NCBI GenBank assembly: GCA_964571805.1
Contig: CAZNDI010000008.1
Location: forward strand, 1-21,036
DNA: 21,036 nucleotides
Direction of reading: 5' to 3'
Source of the DNA: JAUHWS01 sp964571805
GTDB lineage: Bacteria; Patescibacteriota; Gracilibacteria; UM-FILTER-43-11
The position numbers were made by a program, and so were the translations under genes. The notes under the pieces were generated by a model, which was not told the origin of the DNA, made no database searches, and saw only the letters and a program-made list of their open reading frames with translations. This document shows, piece by piece, positions 13,381 to 20,420 of the stretch; the first letter of the stretch is position 1, and each line of letters begins with the position of its first letter.

Positions 13381-14826
13381 TTAAAATTTGGGTTTTCTGA
13401 GATGCCATTCTGTTGCTTGTTCAAAGGCATGCCCTACATGAAATAATTTTCCCTCTTCAAATTGATTGGCGATGATTTGCATCCCCATGGGTAGGCCTGA
13501 TTGACTAAAGCCAGCGGGAATAGACATGGCAGGTACACCCGCTAAATTGATGGGGGTGGTTAGAATATCAGCCATGTACATGGCAAGAGGATCTGAGGCT
13601 TTCTCGCCAACCTTAAAGGGAAGAATAGGCGAAGTAGGCGTGATCAAGGCATCACAGGTCTTAAAGACCTCTTCAAATTCCTGTTTGATCAAGGCTCGAA
13701 CTTTGGCAGCTTTCAAATAAAATGCATCATAATAGCCGGCACTCAGGGCATAGGTTCCAATCATGATCGTCCGCTTCACTTCGTCGCCAAACCCTTCTGA
13801 GCGAGACTTCATGTAAATTTCTTCCAATTCTTTGGCTTGATCTGTGGTATGTCCATATTTAATCCCATCATAACGAGACATATTCGTGCTGCCTTCCGAT
13901 TTAGCCAAAAGGTAATAGGTGGGAATGGCATATTTCGTTAAGGGTAAACTGACTTCCATGATCTCCGCTCCTAGTTTTTTTAATGTCTCCACGGCCTCCA
14001 TTATCCCCTCCACAATTTCTTTTTCCACCCCTTCCGCAAAATATTCCTTCGGAATACCGAGCCTTATTCCCTTCAGGTCTCGTTTCAAGAATTCTGAATA
14101 ATCAGGAACACTTCGGTCCACGGTGGTGGCATCTTTTTCGGATTGTCCTGCAATCACTTGTAAAATTGTAGCCGCATCTTCCACAGTTTTTGCAAAAGGC
14201 CCAATGGTATCAAAACTAGAAGCATAAGCCATACAGCCGTGGCGAGGCACTCGGCCGTAAGTGACTTTTAGGCCTACCAAAGAGCAAAGGCTGGCAGGTT
14301 GACGGATCGAGCCGCCAGTATCACTTCCAATGCTAAATGCTGATAAATCGGCACTGACACTGGCTGCGGGTCCTCCCGAAGACCCCCCGGCTACATAGTC
14401 TAAATTCCAAGGATTCCTCGTGGGGCCAAAATAGCTATTTTCCGTACTTGATCCCATCGCAAATTCATCGGTATTGGTTTTTCCGAGCAAAACCACCCCA
14501 GCACCCAAAAGGCGATCATAGACATGAGCATTGTAAGGGGGCACAAAATTTTCTAAAATCTTTGAACAAGCCGTCGTTCGGATTCCATCCGTACAAATGA
14601 TGTCTTTAAGGTTCATGGGAATGCCCGCCAGGGGGCTAGAAAAATCACCTTTTTCATCGATTTGCTTCGCTTGGCTCAAGGCCACTTCTTTCGTCACTGT
14701 TACAAAGGCGTTGAGTTTGTCGTTCGTCTGTTCAATGCGATTCAAATAGGCTTGAGTGAGTTCACTGGCGGTGAACTTTTTTTCTTTAAGGGCTTTGTTG
14801 GTTTGAACGATGGATAAATCAATCAT
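13381..14826 (-). CDS. gatA: Glutamyl/aspartyl-tRNA(Gln/Asn) amidotransferase subunit A
   Basis: This 481-residue amidase hydrolyses glutamine to provide ammonia for conversion of Glu-tRNA(Gln) or Asp-tRNA(Asn) in the GatCAB complex. The Ser-cisSer-Lys triad is visible: Lys74 in GIPMNLKD, Ser149 in AGGSSGGPAA, and nucleophile Ser173 in SDTGGSIRQPAS. These sit exactly five residues before the numbering of the Staphylococcus aureus enzyme. Length is typical. It follows gatC after 64 bases that are almost wholly a heptamer repeat array. gatB, which binds the tRNA, is not in the window and must lie elsewhere. Confidence 0.96.
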   Translation of the reverse strand: MIDLSIVQTNKALKEKKFTASELTQAYLNRIEQTNDKLNAFVTVTKEVALSQAKQIDEKGDFSSPLAGIPMNLKDIICTDGIRTTACSKILENFVPPYNAHVYDRLLGAGVVLLGKTNTDEFAMGSSTENSYFGPTRNPWNLDYVAGGSSGGPAASVSADLSAFSIGSDTGGSIRQPASLCSLVGLKVTYGRVPRHGCMAYASSFDTIGPFAKTVEDAATILQVIAGQSEKDATTVDRSVPDYSEFLKRDLKGIRLGIPKEYFAEGVEKEIVEGIMEAVETLKKLGAEIMEVSLPLTKYAIPTYYLLAKSEGSTNMSRYDGIKYGHTTDQAKELEEIYMKSRSEGFGDEVKRTIMIGTYALSAGYYDAFYLKAAKVRALIKQEFEEVFKTCDALITPTSPILPFKVGEKASDPLAMYMADILTTPINLAGVPAMSIPAGFSQSGLPMGMQIIANQFEEGKLFHVGHAFEQATEWHLRKPKF

Positions 14827-14831
14827 AATTA

Positions 14832-14894
14832 AGCGGAGAGCGGCTAGCGGAGAGCGGCTAGCTTATCGCTAATCGCTTACCGCTTACCGCTCAA
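14832..14894. repeat. Bidirectional 7-base repeat array in the gatC-gatA gap
   Basis: Nine contiguous 7-base units fill the gap: AGCGGAG, AGCGGCT, AGCGGAG, AGCGGCT, AGCTTAT, then CGCTAAT, CGCTTAC, CGCTTAC, CGCTCAA. The second half is the first motif in reverse orientation, so the RNA can form a long imperfect hairpin. The array runs through the gatC stop codon and ends 5 bases from the gatA start. Confidence 0.85.
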
Positions 14895-15178
14895 AAGATA
14901 TTTTTTACTTTGATCATGTTTCCGGTAATTTCCTGTGGAGATTGGGCAAGGAGTTTTTCGGGGTGGGGGAAGGTGTTCACCACATCTTCATAAACCATGT
15001 TGTCGATTCCGGTAATTTGAGCTATGGGCTGAACTTTACTTGTATCCACTTCATCCAACATTTTAGCCATTTCCAAAATTCGAGAGAGCTGAGGCAAAAA
15101 CTTTTCAATTTCTGCATCAGTCAGCTCTAATTTAGCCAGTTTGGCGATGTGTTTGATGTCATCTGCGTTAAGCGCCAT
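14891..15178 (-). CDS. gatC: Glutamyl/aspartyl-tRNA(Gln/Asn) amidotransferase subunit C
   Basis: This 95-residue protein has the GatC pattern: DDIKHIAKLAKLELTDAEIEKF (6-27), then LSRILEMAKMLDEVDTSKVQP, and an extended C-terminal belt. In the GatCAB complex GatC wraps around the A/B interface and stabilises GatA. Length is typical. It is the first gene of the gatC-gatA-malic enzyme series, with a predicted promoter about 25 bases upstream. It ends at a TGA that is embedded in the heptamer repeat array. Confidence 0.94.
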   Translation of the reverse strand: MALNADDIKHIAKLAKLELTDAEIEKFLPQLSRILEMAKMLDEVDTSKVQPIAQITGIDNMVYEDVVNTFPHPEKLLAQSPQEITGNMIKVKNIF

Positions 15179-15199
15179 ATTATTTAGGTTACATCAAGG

Positions 15200-15228
15200 A
15201 CTATAGCTCAAATTTAAGCGCTTATAAA
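15200..15228 (-). promoter_or_regulatory. Predicted promoter of the gatC operon
   Basis: On the minus strand TTTATA (15223-15228, 4/6) and TATAGT (15200-15205, 5/6) are 17 bases apart. The spacer contains the perfect palindrome TAAGCGCTTA (15215-15224), a possible operator. Confidence 0.45.
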
Positions 15229-15229
15229 C

Positions 15230-15258
15230 TTGAATCTTTAGCTAATTTATGTTAAAAT
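15230..15258 (+). promoter_or_regulatory. Predicted promoter of the caspase-like protein gene
   Basis: TTGAAT (15230-15235) and TAAAAT (15253-15258) are 17 bases apart, and TGT at 15250-15252 makes an extended -10. Its -35 is one base away from the divergent gatC -35, so the two promoters are back to back. Confidence 0.6.
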
Positions 15259-15290
15259 AATAAGAATATCTCATTTTTGAAGATTACAAT

Positions 15291-17714
15291 ATGCTTGAGA
15301 CAGGTTTAGATTCAAATATAGAAGATGTCCGAGGTCTTCAGCCGGTGGATACAGACCCCGATAAAATTATAAATAAAGGTGATAAGCTTATTGATGCTGT
15401 AGCTTTTGCGAATCGCTTTAAAGATTTTGAAGATCTTTTAAAAAATGAAGATTGCCAGAAGGATTTGAGAAAAAATCTAAAAGAATTTGAGAACTTTTTG
15501 CATCAACTCATGCTTGATAATTCGGAATTAATTACAACCCTGATTCTGATTTCACCGGAATCACTCACAAAAATTGAGCCGCGAATGGCTTTAATGGCTT
15601 TAAAAAAATGTCGTTGTAAAAAGGCGAGTTTCTATCCCTCTGTATTCGAAACTGTTGCAAAACGTGCTTTAGATTCTAATCCCATTGCCATTTTTTATCA
15701 AATTGATGCTTTTGAAGGCTGGCCTAAAAAAGATCAGTTTTTAGAAAAGGCTGTGAATAAAATTGCAAAAGATGATCCTTCGCAAGTAGTAAATTATGCT
15801 TCACTTTATATCGATCAGCCTTATGGGATCACTGTTTTTAAAAAAGCTCTCAAGGAGGTAGATGCTCATGATGTGCGCTTAAATTTTAAAGAAAATGATC
15901 CTCATACTCAGGAAATATTAATGATTGTGGCAACAGAAAAGCCTTTGGCTATTTTAATAGAGGCGGATGAATTGAAGCACTTACCTAATTGGAATGAAAT
16001 TTTAGAAGCAGCAGTCATAAAAGGTGTTCAGCTTTTTCCTCAGGGTTTGGTTACTTATGCCCATAGTTATTTTGATCAACCTTATGGCCCAAAATTTTTT
16101 AAGAAGGCAATAAATCAGTTACAAGACTGGCAGATTAGCTTGGGACTAGGAGTAAGTAGTGAAAAGATGTGGATGATTTTGGCTGAAGAAAGACCAATGA
16201 CTGTTTATCCTTCTGCAATTAAGGACCTCCCCTTTGCTAAAAATGTCCTCTCTTTTGTTTGTAATGATTTATTGAAAAAAAATCCTGTAGAATTTATCGA
16301 ATATATTAAATTGTATTCTGGGAAAATTGAAAAATTTGTTGACAATATTGACTCATTAAAACATCAGGCCATTGAAAAAATTGTAGAAGAAGATCCTTTT
16401 TATTTTAAAGCCAATTTGCTTAAAGATCCTGAAATCCGAGCATTGTTTGGAAGCGATTTTAAAATTTTAAAAAGACGAAATAAAGAAAATATTAGTCTCG
16501 CAAAAAAGGCTGAAAATAAGCCTTCAGAAAAAATTCAAGCTACAGATTTTCCTTTAAATCAGAAAGAATTTACCTTATATCTTTCTGGTATGAATGAGGC
16601 ACACCATCAAAAAAATAAGAGAGGAGAAGAGCGGTTGCTCGCTTTGATATCGATTCCTATGTTTGAATTCAAAGCCATCTTTTTTAACAAAAGTTTTCAG
16701 TCTTTATTAAGAGGGCAGAGCGGTCAAATGAATTATATGAATGCTATTTCTTTGTCCCAGGCAGTTTATAGAGAATTAAAAGAGCATGATTTACCTATAA
16801 ATGAAATTAATGTCGAAAATTCAGGAAAATCTATTTTGGAACAATGGGAGAAGGTAGAAAATCGTGAACTCTTTGGACCCTCGACAAAATTGATTTTATT
16901 TACTCATGAAGGAATTTTTTTTAACAATAAATCAATTCTTAGAGATATCTACTATAGAAGCGGTGGGAAAAAAGGGAACATTTTGGCTAATGAAAAAGGC
17001 CCTGAAATGAAGAATGGTAAAAATTTAGCTAAAGAAAGAATACTTAAGGCCATCATTAAATCAAAAGGCCCTACAACCATTCTTTTTAATGGACATGGAA
17101 GCCCTGAAAATTGGGGGTTTTCGAAAAATCAAGTAGATGACCTCGATCATTCTTTGGAAAATCATCCTAATTCCATTGATTATATGGAATTAGGGAATGC
17201 TTTAATCGCCTCAGGTAATATTAAAAATATCAATTTAATAGGTGATACTTGTTTTGCTTACGATTATGTACTCAAGCTTTATGCTTATTTGGAATCAAAA
17301 GGGATTAGTGAAAAACCTTATATCGCAATCACTTCCGCTAATAAAGAAAGATATGGTTGGACAGTAAATGGAAGGGATTTACTTTTAGGTAGTATGAATT
17401 CAGTTTCTATTTCAGGAAAACCCATTACGGTGAAGCATTTTTTTGAAGCAGAAGCTTTAATGTACAGGCATTCAGATCCTGCTTTATTTATTGGCAAATC
17501 TGAGCAATACCCTGAAGCTAATTTGAAGCCTGATAGCCAAGATAAAATCCCTTCCGCCAGTAGGGTAGAAGATCGGGAGCTTAAAATAGAAAAATCCAGT
17601 CCTTTAGGTATTGAAAATCAGCCTACAGGCCCAACTGAAAATTACGAAGAAGCCATATATTTTCAAGAGATTGCCCAAAAAGAAAAAAACCAAGTTTCAG
17701 GATCATTTGCTTAA
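15291..17714 (+). CDS. Repeat protein with C-terminal caspase/clostripain-like (clan CD) peptidase domain
   Basis: I do not recognise this 807-residue protein as a named family. Residues 80-350 hold about three degenerate helical repeats of roughly 82-87 residues. Two aligned copies are PSQVVNYASLYIDQPYG (163-179) and PQGLVTYAHSYFDQPYG (250-266), offset by exactly 87. A charged linker (390-420) leads to an alpha/beta region. There, ILFNGHGSPENWG (597-609) and INLIGDTCFAYDY (647-659) place His602 and Cys654 after hydrophobic strands, as the catalytic dyad in caspases, gingipains, clostripain and CHAT proteases (HG and DxC motifs). The tail after about 740 is polar and probably disordered. No signal peptide or membrane segment is seen, so a cytoplasmic protein is expected. 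A repeat sensor controlling a protease is a plausible but unproven model. It has its own promoter. Confidence 0.72.
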   Translation: MLETGLDSNIEDVRGLQPVDTDPDKIINKGDKLIDAVAFANRFKDFEDLLKNEDCQKDLRKNLKEFENFLHQLMLDNSELITTLILISPESLTKIEPRMALMALKKCRCKKASFYPSVFETVAKRALDSNPIAIFYQIDAFEGWPKKDQFLEKAVNKIAKDDPSQVVNYASLYIDQPYGITVFKKALKEVDAHDVRLNFKENDPHTQEILMIVATEKPLAILIEADELKHLPNWNEILEAAVIKGVQLFPQGLVTYAHSYFDQPYGPKFFKKAINQLQDWQISLGLGVSSEKMWMILAEERPMTVYPSAIKDLPFAKNVLSFVCNDLLKKNPVEFIEYIKLYSGKIEKFVDNIDSLKHQAIEKIVEEDPFYFKANLLKDPEIRALFGSDFKILKRRNKENISLAKKAENKPSEKIQATDFPLNQKEFTLYLSGMNEAHHQKNKRGEERLLALISIPMFEFKAIFFNKSFQSLLRGQSGQMNYMNAISLSQAVYRELKEHDLPINEINVENSGKSILEQWEKVENRELFGPSTKLILFTHEGIFFNNKSILRDIYYRSGGKKGNILANEKGPEMKNGKNLAKERILKAIIKSKGPTTILFNGHGSPENWGFSKNQVDDLDHSLENHPNSIDYMELGNALIASGNIKNINLIGDTCFAYDYVLKLYAYLESKGISEKPYIAITSANKERYGWTVNGRDLLLGSMNSVSISGKPITVKHFFEAEALMYRHSDPALFIGKSEQYPEANLKPDSQDKIPSASRVEDRELKIEKSSPLGIENQPTGPTENYEEAIYFQEIAQKEKNQVSGSFA

Positions 17715-17759
17715 ATTCGTATTTAAAATATTTAGGTATCTTTAAGGCAGCCTTCCTTC

Positions 17760-17788
17760 TTGGAATTTTGTTGTGAAAAGTGTATAAA
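17760..17788 (+). promoter_or_regulatory. Predicted promoter of the small membrane protein-dedA pair
   Basis: TTGGAA (17760-17765, 4/6) and TATAAA (17783-17788, 5/6) are 17 bases apart, giving a leader of about 40 bases. It separates this pair from the caspase-like gene upstream. Confidence 0.5.
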
Positions 17789-17835
17789 TTAAATACGATT
17801 ATTACTGATATTTAACTTTAATCTTCAATCAGAAG

Positions 17836-18150
17836 ATGTACAAACTAAAAAACTTACAGGATGCCAGCAGTTTTTGGTTTTTTGTCTTAGCCTTTTTCTA
17901 TGTGGCTATGGTTCTAGCCCTTCGAAACGGCTACTTGGCAGATTTTTTCCTTTCCTTGATGCGAATTTTAGATCTTCCTTTTGCTTTCATTGCCCTCTTA
18001 TACGGCGGGACTACACTCACTCTTCAGCTCAATTTCGATCAGACGGATGAAATGAGAAGTTTTGGCTGGATGCTATCCATCTTCATCCTTTGTCTTTTAC
18101 TTTTTGGAGCTGTCATCATCATGAACTTCGGCTTCCCTGTCGCTGGATAA
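17836..18150 (+). CDS. Small membrane protein of unknown function
   Basis: This 104-residue protein is strongly hydrophobic, with about three membrane helices: SFWFFVLAFFYVAMVLAL (12-29), a segment around LMRILDLPFAFIALLYGG (41-58), and WMLSIFILCLLLFGAVIIM (78-96). A short polar loop (NFDQTDEMRS) lies before the last helix. I do not recognise a family. It ends 17 bases before the dedA start and is probably co-transcribed with it. The sequence just before its ATG (AGAAG) is at most a weak ribosome binding site. Confidence 0.75.
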   Translation: MYKLKNLQDASSFWFFVLAFFYVAMVLALRNGYLADFFLSLMRILDLPFAFIALLYGGTTLTLQLNFDQTDEMRSFGWMLSIFILCLLLFGAVIIMNFGFPVAG

Positions 18151-18167
18151 TTTACCTCCCCCAATCC

Positions 18168-18821
18168 ATGCAACACTTGATCGATCTCTTTCTGCATTTA
18201 GACCAACATCTTTCGGAATTGATTCAAAACTATGGGGTTTTGAGTTACGCCATTTTATTCCTTATTGTATTTTGTGAAACAGGTTTGGTAGTCACCCCCT
18301 TTCTCCCCGGAGATTCGCTTTTATTTGCGGCAGGAGCCTTGGCTGCCACAGGTTCTTTTTCATTTTTCCCTCTATTCTTTGTTCTCCTTGTGGCTGCTAT
18401 TTTGGGTGATCTGGTGAATTATCAAATTGGAAAGTACCTTGGACCAAAAGCCTTTGGTTCAAAGTATCAACGATTCTTTAAAAAGGAGTATCTGCTTCGT
18501 ACTCAAGCTTTCTTTGAAAAACAGGGTGGAAAAGCCATTATATTGGCCAGATTTCTCCCTATTCTCAGAACGTTTGCACCTTTTTTTGCCGGCATTGGCT
18601 CAATGAACTATAAGAAATTTTTTATTTATAATCTTATCGGTGCTGTACTTTGGGTTTTATTGATGACAGGTGCAGGTTATTTTTTTGGCACACTTCCCAT
18701 AGTTAAGGAAAATTTTTCAATTGTTGTCTTGGCTATCATTTTCATCTCTCTCTCCCCAGCTGTATTTGAGTATATAAAAGCTCGGCGCAATAAAGTGAAT
18801 TCCACTGGCTCGTCACTTTAA
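18168..18821 (+). CDS. DedA-family membrane protein
   Basis: This 217-residue protein belongs to the DedA (SNARE-associated/VTT) family of inner-membrane transporters, linked to undecaprenyl-phosphate or phospholipid flipping and membrane homeostasis. Motifs are FCETGLVVTPFLPGDSLLF (35-53) with Glu37 and Asp49, LGDLVNYQIGKYLG (79-92), and the re-entrant helix segment ARFLPILRTFAPFFAG (127-142) with Arg128 and Arg134. I chose the ATG at 18168. An in-frame ATG at 18090 would add 26 polar residues and overlap the upstream gene by 61 bases; the shorter form has normal family length and begins 17 bases after the upstream stop. The stop overlaps the convergent guaB stop by 4 bases, with no terminator between them. 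Confidence 0.9.
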   Translation: MQHLIDLFLHLDQHLSELIQNYGVLSYAILFLIVFCETGLVVTPFLPGDSLLFAAGALAATGSFSFFPLFFVLLVAAILGDLVNYQIGKYLGPKAFGSKYQRFFKKEYLLRTQAFFEKQGGKAIILARFLPILRTFAPFFAGIGSMNYKKFFIYNLIGAVLWVLLMTGAGYFFGTLPIVKENFSIVVLAIIFISLSPAVFEYIKARRNKVNSTGSSL

Positions 18822-20299
18822 CTTGTCTTCTTATAATTGGGGGCATCTTTGATCACCATCACGTCGTGAGGATGGCTTTCTTTGAGTCCTGCATTTGTGA
18901 TTTGGACAAATTTAGCCTTTTTCTGGAAGGTGGCAATGTCTTTGGCTCCTACATAGCCCATACTTGAACGTAGACCCCCCACCATCTGGAAAATTTCATG
19001 CGCCACAGGCCCCTTATATACAATTTGACCCTCTATTCCTTCGGGCACATATTTGGTTTCATCTTTAATGTCCGCTTGACCATAACGCTCTTTTCCTCCC
19101 CCGGACATTGCTCCTAAACTTCCCATCCCACGATAAGCTTTAAAGGTCTTGCCTTCATGATAAATCAGTTCACCTGGGCTTTCTTTGGTGCCCGCAAATA
19201 GTGAGCCTAACATCACAGAGGAGGCCCCTACCGCCATGGCCTTGGCTAAATCTCCCGAAAGCTTGATGCCTCCATCAGCGATGATGGGGATGCCATGTTT
19301 TTTTCCTTCTTTGGCGCATTCTTGGACGGCCGTGAATTGAGGGGCACCAATTCCTGTCACTACCCGAGTGGTACAAATGGAACCTGGGCCAATGCCCACT
19401 TTCACGGCGTCAGCTCCGGCTTTGATGAGGTCCTTTACGGCTTCTGCAGTGGCAACATTTCCTCCGATCACATCAATTTTCCCATAATTTTTTTTGATGT
19501 ACTCGATGGTTTCAATCACTCCTTTCGAATGGCCATGAGCGGTGTCAACGACCAATACGTCGACCCCTGCTTTCACTAATTTTTCTACCCGCTCTTCCAT
19601 ATTTTTTGCTGGTCCCACGGCAGCACCGACACGCAATCTTTTTTCTTTATCCTTGCAGGCATCTGGATATAATTTATTTTTTTCAATGTCTCTTCGAGTC
19701 ACCATTCCTCTCAATTGCATGGATTTTTTATCTTTCACGATCAACAATTTGCTATGCTTACTTTCTTCCAGCAGGTCATTGGCCTCACTCAAAGAAATCC
19801 CTTCTATGGCCATAAACAATTCGCTAGCCTTGGTCATTCTGTCTTTCACCTTTTTTTTGGCGTGCTTATGAATGAAGTAATCGTTGGCTGTGATGAAACC
19901 TACTAATTTCCCATCTGTTTTCCCATTCTCAGTAATGGGAACAGCTTTATAGCCGTACTTCTTACGAATTTGGTAAATCGATTCGATGGTGTCTTCGGGG
20001 GTGGCACACATGGGGTTTTTGATGAAGCCATTTTCAAAGCGTTTCACTAAATCCACCTCTTCGGCTTGTTCCTCGGGGCTTAAATTTTTGTGAATGATTC
20101 CAATCCCTCCATACAAAGCCATTTTTATCGCTAGTTCGTGCTCAGTGACCGTGTCCATGGCAGCACTGATCAAAGGGATGCTCAATTTAATGCGTTTCGT
20201 TAAAAAGCTACTGGTATCGACTTCTCTCGGTAAAATCTCAGAATACTGAGGGAGGAGAAGGACGTCATCATAGGTTAGGTAAAAAGGTAGCTCTTTCAT
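18818..20299 (-). CDS. guaB: Inosine-5'-monophosphate dehydrogenase
   Basis: This 493-residue enzyme oxidises IMP to XMP with NAD+, the committed step to GTP. The N-terminus LTYDDVLLLPQYSEILP (8-24) is canonical and fixes the start at 20299. A pair of CBS domains occupies about 95-210, as regulatory domains for purine nucleotides. The catalytic loop GIGPGSICTTR (302-312) carries Cys309, the phosphate-binding ADGGIK is at 341-346, and the mobile flap holds GMGSLGAM (391-398) and RYGQ (405-408). Length is typical. The start codon overlaps the stop of a 21-codon leader ORF (ATGA), and there is no Shine-Dalgarno motif of its own, so translation may be coupled. The 3' end touches dedA. Confidence 0.96.
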   Translation of the reverse strand: MKELPFYLTYDDVLLLPQYSEILPREVDTSSFLTKRIKLSIPLISAAMDTVTEHELAIKMALYGGIGIIHKNLSPEEQAEEVDLVKRFENGFIKNPMCATPEDTIESIYQIRKKYGYKAVPITENGKTDGKLVGFITANDYFIHKHAKKKVKDRMTKASELFMAIEGISLSEANDLLEESKHSKLLIVKDKKSMQLRGMVTRRDIEKNKLYPDACKDKEKRLRVGAAVGPAKNMEERVEKLVKAGVDVLVVDTAHGHSKGVIETIEYIKKNYGKIDVIGGNVATAEAVKDLIKAGADAVKVGIGPGSICTTRVVTGIGAPQFTAVQECAKEGKKHGIPIIADGGIKLSGDLAKAMAVGASSVMLGSLFAGTKESPGELIYHEGKTFKAYRGMGSLGAMSGGGKERYGQADIKDETKYVPEGIEGQIVYKGPVAHEIFQMVGGLRSSMGYVGAKDIATFQKKAKFVQITNAGLKESHPHDVMVIKDAPNYKKTS

Positions 20300-20361
20300 G
20301 AGACCGAAAAGTTAAGTGTTTTATCCGAATTGTCGACCGAATGAGAGATGTTGAGATTCAT
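20296..20361 (-). CDS. Candidate 21-residue leader peptide coupled to guaB
   Basis: A small ORF begins MNLNISHSVD, ends NFSVS, and stops at a TGA that overlaps the guaB ATG (ATGA). It is preceded by a perfect Shine-Dalgarno AAGGAGG, ending 9 bases before its ATG; this is the strongest ribosome binding site in the window, whereas guaB itself has none. The peptide is rich in Asn and Ser (four and five of 21), with no run of one amino acid that would suggest classical attenuation. A predicted promoter lies just upstream. The likely role is to load ribosomes for guaB by translational coupling, perhaps with regulation; the peptide itself may have no function. Confidence 0.55.
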   Translation of the reverse strand: MNLNISHSVDNSDKTLNFSVS

Positions 20362-20388
20362 TTCCGCCCCTCCTTCGGATTAAGGTGA

Positions 20389-20416
20389 AGTTTAGCAAAA
20401 AACCTATGAAAGTCAA
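20389..20416 (-). promoter_or_regulatory. Predicted promoter of the guaB leader-guaB transcript
   Basis: On the minus strand TTGACT (20411-20416, 5/6) and TAAACT (20389-20394, 4/6) are 16 bases apart, with TGC forming an extended -10. The start would fall near 20382, about 20 bases before the leader ATG. Downstream, ATCCGAA (20374-20380) and TTCGGAT (20323-20329) could pair in the RNA, close to the Shine-Dalgarno site. Confidence 0.5.
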
Positions 20417-20420
20417 TCAT

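Noticed and set aside
14832..14894. CRISPR-like array
   Set aside because: Units are 7 bases with no spacers, and no cas genes are nearby.
13381..15178. Complete gatCAB operon
   Set aside because: Only gatC and gatA are present; the following genes are malic enzyme and an unknown, and no gatB-like frame occurs in the window.
17717..17798. 10-base inverted repeat (TCGTATTTAA and complement) as a terminator of the caspase-like gene
   Set aside because: The arms are 62 bases apart, A/T-rich and not followed by a T-run, so they do not resemble an intrinsic terminator.
18090..18167. Longer N-terminus for the DedA protein
   Set aside because: The added 26 residues are polar, His/Cys-rich and overlap the upstream gene; the ATG at 18168 gives normal family length.
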